Shown: in pieces, positions 1 to 10,585 of the stretch
Numbering within the stretch: position 1 is the first letter of the stretch
Layout: the number at the start of each line of letters is the position of its first letter
Source: Echiichthys vipera
Taxonomy: Eukaryota > Chordata > Actinopteri > Perciformes > Trachinidae
Reading direction: 5' to 3'
Assembly (NCBI GenBank): GCA_963691815.1
Contig: OY829654.1
Coordinates: 28,779,188-28,843,187, forward strand
DNA length: 64,000 bases
Notes under the pieces: model-generated
The model's input: only the letters and a program-made list of their open reading frames with translations
Told to the model about the DNA's origin: nothing
Databases searched by the model: none
Program-made: the position numbers and the translations under genes

Positions 1-2271
1 ATCCACCCCAGAGCCAACGCAGTCACAGCCACTGAACACATCACAGACTCCTTAAACAAACTGGACCACATTTCACCGGACTCTCCCAAATTCATCTTGG
101 GTGATTTCAACCACTGCTCCCTGGACAAATCATTAAAAGGTTATCAACAGTATATCACATGCCACACACGCCAGGAGAAGACACTGGACAAGTGCTATGG
201 TTCAGTACCCGACGCATACAGATCTGTCGCCCTCCCCCCTCTGGGCTCTGCTGATCACCATGCCATCCTGCTTGCTCCGGCTTACATCTCTGTCATGAGA
301 AGGGTGAAAAAAGTTGTCAAGAACATCAAGCAGTGGACCAACGAAAGCATCATCACACTCCAAGGATGCTTTGAATCCACTGACTGGGACAACCTCCTGG
401 CCCCCTCTGATGACATTAATGAACATGTGGACACTGTGTCATCGTACATTTCCTTCTGTGTGGACAACATCATCCCCTCCAAAACGGTCACTATCTACCC
501 CAACAACAAACCCTGGATCACCAAAGAGCTCAAGGAGATCCTCAACAAGAAGAAAAGGGTCTTCTTCACTGGCTCTGAAACGGAGAAAAAGGAGGTCAAC
601 AGAGAGGTCAAGCATGCCATAAAAACTGCCAAGCTGGAGTACAAGAACAAAGTGGAGGAGTGCTTCGCGCAGGGTAACCTCCGCTCAGCCTGGCAGGGAC
701 TTAAGAACATGGCTGCTGTGAACACTGCTGCCAGCAACACAAAAACCATCCAGGTTTCAGGCAGCAGCTCTTCATCTCTCCCCAATGACCTTAACTCTTT
801 CTACACAAGGTTCGAGCAGGACAACACCACCCAGCTGGAAGAAGTGATGTCCAAGCTCAAGCCCAGTGACTCAGCAGCCTTCACCTTCAGTGAAGAGGAC
901 GTGGTGAAAGCCCTCAGGAAGACAAGGGAGAACAGCTCACCTGGCCCAGACAACATCAGCGGCCGCGTCCTGAAGCACTGTGCTGAGCAGCTAGGGGGCG
1001 TGTTTCAGACCCTGTTCCAAAGATCCATGGACAGCAGCATAGTCCCCCAGCAATGGAAACACTCAACAGTTATCCCCATCCCCAAGAAAAGCGCTGTTAA
1101 ATGTCTGAATGACCTCCGGCCGGTGGCCCTCACCTCTCTTGTGATGAAGGCCATGGAGAGGATCATAAAACAACGCATCATCAGGGAAACCCACTCCCAG
1201 ATGGACCCGCTCCAATTCGCCTATCGAGCTGGCAGGGGCGTCGATGATGCAAAAACATTCATTATAGACACTGTTCACAAACACCTGGAGCGCCCCAACA
1301 CCGCAGCCAGACTCCTGTTTGCAGACTTCTCCTCTGCATTTAACACCATGCAGCCCCACATCCTGGCTGACAAACTCTCAGCCCTCTTTCACCTGGACCA
1401 ACTGCTAATCCTGTGGATACTGGACTTCCTGACCAACCGTTCACAGAGAGTCCTGGTCAACAGCACCTTCTCCGACCTCCAACACACCTCAACCGGCTCC
1501 CCTCAGGGCTGTGTGCTCTCACCTCTGCTCTTCATCCTCTACACCGATGACTGCAGAACCACACAGCCTAACTGTCACCTGGTGAAGTACGCTGACGACA
1601 CCGTCCTCCTGTCTCTGCTGTCAGGCCCATCTCTGCACCACGGACCAGCTCTTCAGGAGTTTGTGGAGTGGTGTGACAGCTCCTGCCTGGAACTGAATGT
1701 CAACAAAACCAAAGACATGGTGGTGACCTTCTCCAACAAGCAGAGGGAACTGGCTGCATCAGCAAACACTGTGATCCACGGGAAGCCTGTCGAAGCAGTT
1801 GAGGAGTACAGGTACCTGGGCACCATCTTCGACAGCCTGCTGAAATTCTCCTCCAACACAGAGGAGATTCTCAGGAAATGTCAGCAGCGGAAATACCTCC
1901 TTAGGAAGCTCAATTCCTTTGGAGTCAGCAAGAACATCCTCCTGACCTTTTACTACTCCTTCATCGAGAGCATCATCACGTTCTCCATCACATGCTGGTT
2001 CTACTCCACAAGCCTCCAGAACAGAAACCGCCTGCAGAGCGTCGCCACTGTCTGTTCTAAGATCATTGGACTTCCTGTTAGAACTCTGTCGACCATCCAC
2101 GAGCAGCAGACACTCAGGTTAGCTGGTCAGATCATGCAGGACCCCTCTCACGCTCTCTTCTCAGCGTTTGAGTGGCTCCCCTCAGGACGCCGTCTTCGCT
2201 GTCCCTGCTGCAGGACACAGAGGAGAAGAGCAACCTTCATCCCCAGGGCTGTCCAGCTCCTCATCTCCTGA
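1..2271 (+). CDS. LINE ORF2: endonuclease (partial) and reverse transcriptase, apparently uninterrupted
   Basis: The frame is open from the first base through 757 codons to a TGA at 2269-2271, so it is 5'-partial at the window edge. The earliest start in frame within the window is a TTG at 97, which is not a credible initiator. The first 35 codons look like the C-terminal half of an APE-type endonuclease, with a GDFNH motif near codons 35-39 and an SADHH motif further on (the SDH-like catalytic His region). RT motifs follow in order: a P-x-PKK block and LRPVALTS, FADFSSAFNTM (catalytic Asp), GSPQGCVLSPLLF, and KYADDTVLLS with the catalytic DD pair, then LNVNKTK. The C-terminus is basic (CRTQRRRATFIPRA). 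The protein would nick target DNA and copy its own RNA there. No stop or frameshift is visible, unlike the other LINEs in this window, so it may be young. The clade (Rex1/Babar-like or other jockey-type) is inferred. Confidence 0.85.
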   Translation: MHPRANAVTATEHITDSLNKLDHISPDSPKFILGDFNHCSLDKSLKGYQQYITCHTRQEKTLDKCYGSVPDAYRSVALPPLGSADHHAILLAPAYISVMRRVKKVVKNIKQWTNESIITLQGCFESTDWDNLLAPSDDINEHVDTVSSYISFCVDNIIPSKTVTIYPNNKPWITKELKEILNKKKRVFFTGSETEKKEVNREVKHAIKTAKLEYKNKVEECFAQGNLRSAWQGLKNMAAVNTAASNTKTIQVSGSSSSSLPNDLNSFYTRFEQDNTTQLEEVMSKLKPSDSAAFTFSEEDVVKALRKTRENSSPGPDNISGRVLKHCAEQLGGVFQTLFQRSMDSSIVPQQWKHSTVIPIPKKSAVKCLNDLRPVALTSLVMKAMERIIKQRIIRETHSQMDPLQFAYRAGRGVDDAKTFIIDTVHKHLERPNTAARLLFADFSSAFNTMQPHILADKLSALFHLDQLLILWILDFLTNRSQRVLVNSTFSDLQHTSTGSPQGCVLSPLLFILYTDDCRTTQPNCHLVKYADDTVLLSLLSGPSLHHGPALQEFVEWCDSSCLELNVNKTKDMVVTFSNKQRELAASANTVIHGKPVEAVEEYRYLGTIFDSLLKFSSNTEEILRKCQQRKYLLRKLNSFGVSKNILLTFYYSFIESIITFSITCWFYSTSLQNRNRLQSVATVCSKIIGLPVRTLSTIHEQQTLRLAGQIMQDPSHALFSAFEWLPSGRRLRCPCCRTQRRRATFIPRAVQLLIS

Positions 2272-3197
2272 CCCCTCTGACCATCCTCCTCCCCACTCCT
2301 GACACCCTCCCCTGGACACTTCACCCCCCCCCCCCCCCCCACTCCAGACACCCTCCCTGGACACCGCACCCCCCTCTCCCCCCCGGACACCCCTCCCTTC
2401 ACCCCTCCTCCTCCCCTCTCCAGACATCCTCCCTGGACACCATCACCATCACCCCCCCTCCCCACCCCTGACACCTTCCCTGGACACCTTCACCCCCTGG
2501 ACACCCCCCCCCCCCCCACCCCCCCCCCCGGACACTCACCGGACATGTGAACTGGCTATCTACCTCCACTCCTGTCCTCAAAGCTGTGAACTACTGGTTG
2601 ATTCACAATTCCACTTATTCTGTTCACTCTGTTTATAATGATACTGGACTGTTGCACTACGCCACTTATTTATTCTGTTATTATGTTCACACTTATTCTG
2701 TTACTCTGTTCTTACTGGTCCACTTGATTGATTCTGTTAGTTATGTTAATTTATGGTATTAATGCACTGCTCCACTTTATTGTGTTATCAGGTCTTATAT
2801 TGTATCCATGACAGCACTATGGTCACTTTATTTTTCAGTACTCATCTGTTACACAGAGCTAGCATATACTTAGACTGCTGTTTTCCTGCCATGCACCACC
2901 ATCACTTTATTATTCACTTTATTATTTAGCTTATAGTTATATATTATATTTATACTCTATTACTGCACTATAGTTCTGTTACGTCTGCTCATTACACACA
3001 TGTATCATGTCTGACCTCATCTGGATCTGATCACTGTCCACTTATATCTTTTCTGCACTACAGTTCTGTTTATACCTGTTTCAACAGTCTACTGCGTGTT
3101 TACATTGTTTACATCATATACACCTGTTCACATGTCTGCTTACATCTGATACACACATGTCTTTCTACATCTCACGCCGACGATGTTCTCTGTATCT

Positions 3198-3308
3198 AAC
3201 CTGTACTAACACACTAACATCCTGACACATATCCTACCTGTACTAACACACTAACATCCTGACACTTATTCTACCTGTACTAACACACTAACATCCTGAC
3301 ACTTACTC
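3198..3308. repeat. 37-bp tandem repeat, about 3 units, in LINE 3' UTR
   Basis: The phrase CTGTACTAACACACTAACAT recurs at 3201, 3238 and 3275, giving a 37-bp period with almost identical units. Confidence 0.85.
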
Positions 3309-3574
3309 TTCTTTTACACTTTATTCTTGTGTTAGGTTAAAATGTTTTTTGTATTATTGCACTGTCGTGATTTGCTGCTCTGTGTGCCTTGAATTGCCCC
3401 CCGGGGACAAATAAAGTTTTTTGAATTGAATTGAATTGAATTCTATACTGCAATGTTGTTGACGGATAAAAACGAAACGAAATGTGGTTTACCAAATAAA
3501 AACTATGCTCAAATGTCTCTTCATTTTCGTTGACCAAAACGAGACGAAATAACGTTGTTTCGGTTGTTTAGTCA

Positions 3575-3634
<60 letters not shown>
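3575..3634. repeat. (ATT)n microsatellite
   Basis: About 20 near-perfect ATT units. They create a meaningless poly-Ile frame. Confidence 0.95.
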
Positions 3635-4002
3635 CATTTTGCAGTTTTTCTCCCAGTCTCGCGTCTGGGCGACATCACTTCCTCAATCCCCACATGCTGC
3701 ATTATTTGGATTCAGACGATGCAGCTGCTGTGGGTCAGCGTTAACGACCACTTAAAAAAACCATGAGAACAAAGTGTTACACCAGCCGGGGGTCGTCTTT
3801 GGGAGAAGAAGAAGAATGGGGAAAAGCCATTGGTATACACTACCAGTCAAGTTCGGACAGGCTTTCCCGTTTGCTTGATCATTGCACAAGAGGAAAAACT
3901 CAAGGATCACCAAAGTCAGTAGGATTCATCCCTGTGGGACCATGATCATCTGTATAAAATCCATGGGGATTCATTCAATAGTTTCTTAGATATTTCAATG
4001 TA

Positions 4003-4336
4003 AGAAGAAGAAGAATTACTTTATTTTTATCCCACACGGGGAAATTGAATTTTTTCACTCTTATTATTATACATGTTACACACACAGGCCCGAAATACAC
4101 ACATGCACAACCAGGACCTATACATGCAATTAAGGAGAGATGTCAGAGCGAGGGGGCTGCCAGTGACCAGCGCCCCGAGCAGTTGGGAGTTCGGTGCCTC
4201 GCTCAACAGCACCTCGGCAGTGCCCAGGAGATGAACTGGCACCTCTCCAGCCACCAGTCCACGCTCCATACATGGTCCACACAGGGACTTGAACCAGCGA
4301 CCCTACGGTTCCCAGCCAAGTCACCTATGAACTGAG
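4003..4336 (-). mobile_element. tRNA-derived SINE (family A), antisense copy
   Basis: On the minus strand this reads a short tRNA-like head, a body, and a LINE-like 3' end (GGGATAAAAATAAAG then CTT repeats). It matches the better-preserved copy at 34900-35216 across most of its length. The head is partly lost beyond 4336. Confidence 0.75.
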
Positions 4337-4407
4337 CATGCGCGGTGCTGAAATGATTCATCAGTAGTAGCTTTCTACTATATATATATTTTTGGATAGG
4401 ACATGTG

Positions 4408-4421
4408 GGGGGGGGGGGGGG
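4408..4421. repeat. poly(G) tract
   Basis: A run of about 14 G. The surrounding 4337-4611 shows nothing else recognisable. Confidence 0.85.
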
Positions 4422-4611
4422 TATGGTCTGAGCTCACCGCTGGGTTGAGCACACATCTACTGTACACTGCACCCAAAGTTTGTAAATTCTGCTTTGAGTG
4501 ATGCAGCAGCAAACCGATGGGGGGCAGCACAAACCGTGCGCAGCAGGGCCATTGGTGTATTTGGTCTGAGAGGCCTTTAATTCTGCTACCTTTAAGATGG
4601 TGGCCCCAGCA

Positions 4612-4684
4612 GGGCTAGTGGCGCAATGGATAACGCGTCTGACTACGGATCAGAAGATTCTAGGTTCGACTCCTGGCTAGCTCG
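4612..4684 (+). tRNA. tRNA-Arg (anticodon ACG)
   Basis: A 73-nt cloverleaf can be drawn. The acceptor arms GGGCTAG and CTAGCTC pair, with one G-U. The D arm has GCGCAATGGATAACGCG. The anticodon stem TCTGA/TCAGA closes the loop CTACGGA, putting ACG at 34-36. The T arm is CTAGG-TTCGACT-CCTGG, and the discriminator is G. Box A (TGGCGCAATGG) and box B (GGTTCGACTCC) are intact, and a T5 pol III terminator follows 6 nt after the end. It differs from the vertebrate tRNA-Arg(ACG) I remember only by paired or wobble C-to-T changes. No CCA is encoded, as expected for a nuclear gene. It sits between two SINE copies but is not part of either. A tRNA-derived retrocopy is possible but less likely given the terminator and full pairing. 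Confidence 0.88.
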
Positions 4685-4690
4685 ACTGCA

Positions 4691-4695
4691 TTTTT
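4691..4695 (+). terminator. RNA polymerase III terminator of the tRNA-Arg gene
   Basis: A run of five T begins 6 nt downstream of the tRNA discriminator base, the standard pol III stop signal. Confidence 0.8.
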
Positions 4696-4723
4696 AGCTT
4701 GTGCATCACATGTTCATGATTTT

Positions 4724-4935
4724 GGGGCGGCAGTACCTCAGTCCATAGGTGACTGGACTGGGAACCGGTTCGAGTCCCTGTGTTGACCATGAAGTGAGCG
4801 TGCTCACTGGCAGCCCCCTCGCTCTAACATCTCTCCATTAATTGCATGTATAGGTCCTGTTTGTGCATGTGTGTGTATTTCGGGCATGTGTGTCAAACCT
4901 GTATAATAATAGCAGAATAATAATAATAATAATTT
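4724..4935 (+). mobile_element. tRNA-derived SINE (family A), internally deleted copy
   Basis: It starts GGGGCGGCAGTACCTCAGTCC (box A region) with GGTTCGAGTCCC (box B), then jumps to the CACTGGCAGCCCCCTCGCTC part of the body. It ends in AAT repeats. Relative to 34900-35216 about 100 bp of the body is missing. Confidence 0.75.
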
Positions 4936-4965
4936 TCTTCTTCTTCTTCTTCTTCTTCTTCAATT
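4933..4965. repeat. (TTC)n microsatellite
   Basis: Around ten TTC units directly after the (AAT)n end of the SINE. Confidence 0.85.
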
Positions 4966-5037
4966 GCAATTGTGTGGACTACTTGAAATCCACTACTGCC
5001 ATTACTCAACATGACAGCTCATTGGTCATCTTTTTTT

Positions 5038-5180
<143 letters not shown>

Positions 5181-5401
5181 TGCAAGCAGTTTAGCTCTAT
5201 CGTGGCCTGAGCGATTTTCTCCTAATGGAGTTCAACTGACTTTCAAATAGTTTTCAACATTTGCACTTCACAGACTAAGATGATGGACAGATGTGCGCTT
5301 AAATTTGAACAATAAGAACCGATTTCAATTTTTAATTATGACAAATCACCTCCACATCGTGTAGTGCTCCAGCAACAATTGGGGGCATTCCTGGCCCTTG
5401 C

Positions 5402-5414
5402 TGTGTGTGTGTGT

Positions 5415-5506
<92 letters not shown>
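5402..5506. repeat. (GT)n microsatellite
   Basis: About 52 GT units with one TA interruption near 5419. Confidence 0.97.
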
Positions 5507-5507
<1 letters not shown>

Positions 5508-6457
5508 GGCGTGTGCCTGTGTCACTAAGTATCTATAATACTGTAAATCTCACATGCAGGACGTGTGTCTGTGTGAACCAATTCAAATCAGCACAAAGAA
5601 AATAACCGTCAAAATGTCCGTCAGGCTAAATTGCTTTTACTGAAGCTTTTACACTTCCAAAAGCTTCTTTGTGACAGCACTAAGATAAGCATTTACATGT
5701 ACAATGAAAGGAGAACCTGTTTTTACTGAGATTAAATGAAGAAATACATTTACATGCCCAGAGGAGAGACTGGAAGTTGTTTCTTTTCCGTGGGGAGAGG
5801 TATTAAATCACACAATGTTCCAACCTTTTTACACACTGGTCCAAAGTCCAGGTACAGTACACTCTTCTCTTCTTTCAGTACTTTCTTCAACTTTAGTAAT
5901 TCATGTATTGTTTATAAATAAGGGCCAAATCAATATATCGGAACCACAGAGAGCCATTTTTTTTCCATTCAATGACTGCATGTTTTCAAACACTGGTCAT
6001 TAACACTAATAAATTATTTCACATGGCTCAAATCTGATAATCTGATTTGGTTCAAATCTTTGGTATAGTAACCACACACAAACACACACCCTGGCAATGA
6101 CGTCTAATTCCTTTGTACAATTCAGTTTTTCTGGAACAAAAAACCTCACACACTACCTGATGCAGGACTTGACACGAGGAATTAGGGCCGTGAGACGCCA
6201 CAAGTACAAAACCTCTCTCAAAAGCAACTTGCAACCAAAAGCAACACACCTCTGACTAGCGCTGGGCAGCGTTTTAGTGGTTGCATAATGAATGGCAACA
6301 TAAAAATGAATGTAAATAAATACTCAAATAATAAAAAACACTTTAGTGCTAGCCTGTGGTGAAAAAATGTATAGTCTATGCTTATTGCTAGGCTACGGAC
6401 CATAGCAACTGCCTTTGTATGTGCATGCAACCAGCCATATTGTACATACCACAACCT
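5507..6457. other. No gene recognised
   Basis: AT-rich unique-looking sequence with only short frames. I see no family, splice-bounded exon or RNA gene here. Confidence 0.5.
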
Positions 6458-6847
6458 GTCATGAGCTAATATTCATTCATTCATCTTCAACCGCTTGTCC
6501 CTGTCGGGGTCGCGGGGGGGCTGGAGCCGATCCCAGCAGACATCGGGCGTGAGGCGGGGTCCACCCTGGACAGGACGCCAGTCTATCACAGGGCACATAG
6601 AGACGAACAGAGACAGACAACCATTCACACCTACGGGTGATTTAGAGTCATCAATGAACCGAACACCTGCACGTCTTTGGACTGTGGGAGGAAACCGGAG
6701 AACCCGGAGAAAACCCACGCAGACACGGGGAGAACATGCAAACTCCACACAGACGGGCCCCAGCCGGGATGCCAACCTGGAACCCTCTCGCTGTGCGGCA
6801 ACAGTGCTAACCACTACACCACCTTGTAGCCCCGTCATGAGCTAATA
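6458..6847 (-). mobile_element. V-SINE copy with 14-bp target-site duplication
   Basis: The element occupies 6472-6833 on the minus strand, flanked by GTCATGAGCTAATA at 6458-6471 and 6834-6847. Read on the minus strand it has a tRNA-like head (GTGGTTAGCACTGTTGC), then the conserved vertebrate V-SINE core (GTTTGCATGTTCTCCCCGTG ... CCTCCCACAGTCCAAAGACG), then an L2-like tail ending in ATGAATGAATGAAT. It is essentially full length. Confidence 0.88.
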
Positions 6848-8904
6848 GCTTAATTATATTTTTAAAGGGGTACACCTGATTACAAATGATCAAACCGCAG
6901 ATGAATCAAAATCAAAGGCATAAGTACTGAGCACACATCAATTCAATTAACAAACACAACGGTCGCTGTCCACTTCCGGACCATCAACTTCTGACAGTCC
7001 ACTTGGGCAGTTTACTTCTAGTCTGGTCCATGCACCGTTTCGTAAGATGTCATCCAAATTTTTGCACGGAACTTTTCGTATGAACCTGATCATGACAATA
7101 TGTTGCCACAGCAGCCATGAAATCATTCACTTTGTTTGTCTTTGTGTGTGTGTCATCATGGGAAAATGTGGTCCTAAAGGCACCCACCGTAGAAACCCCG
7201 TAGCGTGAACAACCATAAAGAAGGTTTTGAGTATTTTGCCATCGTGTTTTACCACGATAGCATCACAACCGTGCAAGACATGGTCACAAAATGTGTCAAG
7301 TGAGTAGCTGAGATCAAAATGAACATCAAGTTTGAAGAAGGGTGTGGTCCAAGCAAGGGCGCCCGAAGTAGAGGGGTAGGGAAGGAGCCATTGAACCCCA
7401 CATTTTACGCGACCGGCCTGGTTTGGCATCACAATTTATTTGACCCCATAACAAGATGGTCTCTCATTGGTTTGATTTTTGACTCACTTTAATTTTCCCT
7501 CAACTTATGAAACCAAAATCATGCCCTTGTTAAGGTTTAGGTGCACTTTGTAAACAACAATTACATTCTGGCAGTACGTCATGGTGATACATACCCACCA
7601 ATCGGACTGTTGTTTGTATGACTGTAGATGCCTGATGTGGATACTTGACATTAACTATCCACCCACACTGTTACCCTTGACCTGCAGCCTCTCAGCATTA
7701 CTGTGTGTGTGCGTGCGCGCGTGCGTGCGTGTGTGTGTGTGTGTGCGTGAGTGCGTGTGTGTGCATGTGTGTGTGTGAAATCTCGTCTTTTGGCCCATCA
7801 GAGCTCTAATCATGCGCAATCTCCTCTAATTAAGGAAACCGTGCTCTTTTCTCTGCCCGTCACCCTGGGAGACTCCATGGCAACCGCAGCGTAACCTACA
7901 GACTGTTATTATGGGGTCGCAGTTTGGCAGGTCGTCGCCTTGTGAACAAAATCTGTCACCACGCAACGCCAGACCACTGAGTCACGACTACCTGGAGCTG
8001 AGTGGAGAAAAAAAATACGCTTTCGGGACAAAATGTGTGCATGACACTCTAAATATACTAAATATAGAAATCATCAAAACAGTGAAGCACGAGTGCAAAA
8101 CTAGCAGTGACCGCACACGAAGGAGCCAGTATAAAGCACTTTTTACACATAGAATTTGTCCTTTTCTTCCGTACTGTAACTCTGATCTACAAACTCAGAT
8201 ATTGTGCTGGAGGAATCAAAGCAGCAGACTTCCGTCACTCTCCGTGTCTGTCCCTGTCTTGTTCATTTCCTGCTGTCTGCCCCTCATTTTCCTCTCGCTG
8301 CTACTTTCACTTAACTTTCATCATTTTCAGTTTAATTGACTCCATCCGTCCCTTGTCACCCTCTTCCTCCTCTTGCCTATCCATACACCCTTTTATCCTT
8401 CTCTCTCTCATCTCTGTTTTCATTACTCCTTAACCGTTTGCATCCTCCCCATTGCAGCGTTCAGCGTTGGAGGCTCTGGGACAGTGACTGCAGGAAAAAC
8501 AATCTTTCGGGGTCATTAAGTGTTGCCTTAAATTTATTTTTCAAGTTATTCTAAGAACCAAAGGGAGAAAGAACCAATTAAAGTGTCAATACATGAGTGA
8601 AATGCAACAATAAAATAGTAATGAATACTGAGTGTTTCGGTCTGTCTTTTAAGGCAGTGTAGCGCCCTGTTCATCCTTTAATAAAGGGGACACTATTCGT
8701 GAGGACACTCCTAATTCCAGTCCGATCAGCAATCCCTAATGCCTCATGTGGACTGGGTCTCTCTGTGCGTTGACCCTCTCTTTGGCTCTGAACTGGCCTC
8801 CTCTGCTTCTCCACTTTCATGACCCTCTGACCTTTGACAGGAACTGACTCATCAAATAGTTAAGAAAATTACATCAAGGTCGTTAATAAAGCACTTTGTA
8901 AGGC
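6848..8904. other. No gene recognised; GT-rich microsatellite at 7702-7778
   Basis: Unique-looking sequence with short unsupported frames (for example a 101-codon minus-strand frame at 7127-7432 and a Ser/Leu-rich plus frame at 7911-8339). A (GT)n/(GC)n-rich stretch lies at about 7702-7778, with CT-rich DNA around 8240-8430. Confidence 0.5.
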
Positions 8905-8970
8905 TCATTTCATTCATTCACTCATCTTCAACTGCTTGTGTTCGTGGGGGGCTGGAGCCGACGCCAGCTG
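8905..8970 (-). mobile_element. V-SINE/L2-type 3' tail fragment
   Basis: The ATTCATTCACTCATCTTCAA...GGGGGCTGGAGCC segment matches the tail of the V-SINE at 6472 in the same orientation; the rest is absent. Confidence 0.6.
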
Positions 8971-8988
8971 ACTAAAATATAATTTGAC

Positions 8989-9681
8989 AGTCATTATCAT
9001 TCCCTTGACTTGGCTTACTCCAGGTAGGGAATGAGTCCTGATCCCAAGTGAAGGAGTTCAAGTACCTCGGGATCATGTTCACAAGTGAGGGGACGATGGA
9101 GCGTGAGTTTGGCCGGAGGATCGGAACAGCGGGGGCGGTGTTGCAGTCCCTCTACCGCACCGTTGTGACGAAAAGAGAGCAGAGGAAGGCAAAGCTCTCG
9201 ATCTACCGGTCAATCTTCGTTCCTACCCTCACCTGTGGTCATGAAAGCTGGGTCATGACCGAAAGAACGAGGTAGCGGGTACAAGCGGCCGAAATGGGTT
9301 TTCTCAGGAGGGGGGCTGGAGTCTCCCTTAGAGAGAGGGGGAGAAGTTCAGCATCTGTGAGGAACTCGGAGTAGAGCCGCTGCTCCTTTGCGTTGAAAGG
9401 AGCCAGTTGAGGTGGTTCAGGATCATCTGGTAAGGATGAACCCTGGGCGCCTCCCTAGGGAGGTGTTCCAGGCACGTCCAGCTGGGAGGAGGCCTCGGGG
9501 AAGACCCAGGACCAGGTGGAGAGATTAGATCTCCACACTGGTCTGGAAACGCCACAGGATCCCCCAGTTAGAGCTGGTTAATGTGGCCCGGGAAAGGGAA
9601 GTTTGGGGTCCCCTGCTAAAGCTGCTGTCCCCGCGACCCGACCCCGGATAAGAGGCTGAAGATGAGATGAGTCATTATCAT
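8989..9681 (+). mobile_element. 5'-truncated RTE-like LINE with 12-bp target-site duplication
   Basis: The element at about 9001-9669 is flanked by AGTCATTATCAT at 8989-9000 and 9670-9681. It contains only the C-terminal end of an RT-type ORF and a short 3' end finishing in a GATGA repeat. A related tail occurs at 18189-18639 and 50292-50424. Confidence 0.8.
9023..9660 (+). pseudogene. RTE-like LINE ORF, C-terminal fragment (broken)
   Basis: The frame at 9048-9275 reads KEFKYLGIMFTSEG..., RKAKLSIYRSIFVPTLTCGHESWVMTERTR and then hits a stop. Translating on, conserved blocks reappear: AEMGFLRR, a QLRWFRII-like block, and a G-RRPRGRPRTRW-type block. This order (YG/CGHESW, then FLRR, RWxGHL and GRPR) is the post-RT C-terminus of RTE-like LINEs. 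The catalytic RT motifs lie upstream and are absent, so it is dead. Assignment to the RTE group rests on remembered similarity to BovB-type C-termini. Confidence 0.7.
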
Positions 9682-10548
9682 GAGCACATATATCAGTACA
9701 TGGTCTTAGCGAAATAAAATGTTTCAAAGTTGTCCTGGGTCATACCATTTGAAATAATAACAAAATGATACCTGAAGGTACCCCAACAGGTCTAATTATG
9801 CTCATCAGGGGTCCTTTTCTCTGATGTCAGTCCTGTCACATGGTCTTCTCAATGACTTTAACAAAATGACACCTCATTGACCCTTGAACAGATCCGAGCA
9901 AAAAACAAACAAACAAAAAAAACACACAATTGTCATTTTGCTGCTTTCGTATCAATGTAAAAAAAAAAGTGTGACACTGAAGAAAGAAGTGATCGTAAAA
10001 TGTTCACAGGTTTAACCGTTGGTATTTGTTTTCTTTGATGTAGCATTCGGACTCGGAAATAGTATTTTGAAACGGTGTTAAGTCCGACTTTGAGCTATTG
10101 AGCTAGAACGTTTCCACGACAGCAGTAGGAAAACAAATATGGCGTCTGTGGAGGAAAGTGTACCCATCTGCATGAACTGCAAAACTGCAACAACAGAGAG
10201 AGACAAGCTCATGCATGCTTCGGAAATCATAGTGTGAGCGGTACCAGAGGGAAATTGGAGCCAGAGTTATGGGCAAACCTCCAAGTTTTAAAAAATCCAA
10301 TCTGCGCTCCACCTAAAATCCTCTCACTAGCTCATGCTCCACACACACGCTTCGGCTCCACCATCTATTCAACATAATCTGGACAAAAGATTTAAAAAAG
10401 TACATTGTTTCCTGTAGATTTTCACATTGATTCACATTCAATTATGTTGTTGTTAAGGTTATAGAGGCGATGTCCCTCCCCTTACGGTGTAACCAAATAA
10501 GGTATGGAATACATTTGAAAAGCGTGGTCAGGTTTCCCAAATACATAC
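9682..10548. other. No gene recognised
   Basis: AT-rich sequence with short A-runs. A 69-codon minus frame at 10103-10312 resembles no family I know. Confidence 0.5.
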
Positions 10549-10552
10549 TTAA

Positions 10553-10585
10553 CCCTCCTGTTGTCTTCGGGTCAAAATGACCCGC
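10553..10585 (+). repeat. piggyBac left terminal inverted repeat
   Basis: CCCTCCTGTTGTC is mirrored at 16659-16671. The following GGGTCAAAATGACCCG is also shared with the right end. Confidence 0.9.

Larger units (their letters stand above)
1..3441 (+). mobile_element. Non-LTR retrotransposon (jockey-superfamily LINE), 5' end beyond window
   Basis: The left edge lies inside a LINE. An endonuclease/reverse transcriptase frame runs from base 1 to 2271. It is followed by a 3' UTR with a C-rich low-complexity block (about 2278-2534), AT-rich sequence, a 37-bp tandem repeat (about 3198-3308), and a 3' end reading AAATAAAG then (TTGAA)n, stopping near 3441. Ending in a short tandem repeat rather than poly(A) is typical of the CR1/L2/Rex-type LINEs. 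The exact clade is uncertain; the RT is unlike the L2 copies at 12-16 kb and 40-45 kb. Confidence 0.85.

Noticed and set aside
6473..6845. Overlapping 116- and 121-codon frames on both strands
   Set aside because: They fall entirely within the V-SINE, which is noncoding.
7127..7432. 101-codon minus frame
   Set aside because: No recognisable motif, start context or neighbouring exon; length is within chance expectation.
7911..8433. 142- and 108-codon overlapping plus frames as a host exon
   Set aside because: Ser/Leu/Phe-rich CT-tract composition, no domain, and two overlapping frames equally open.
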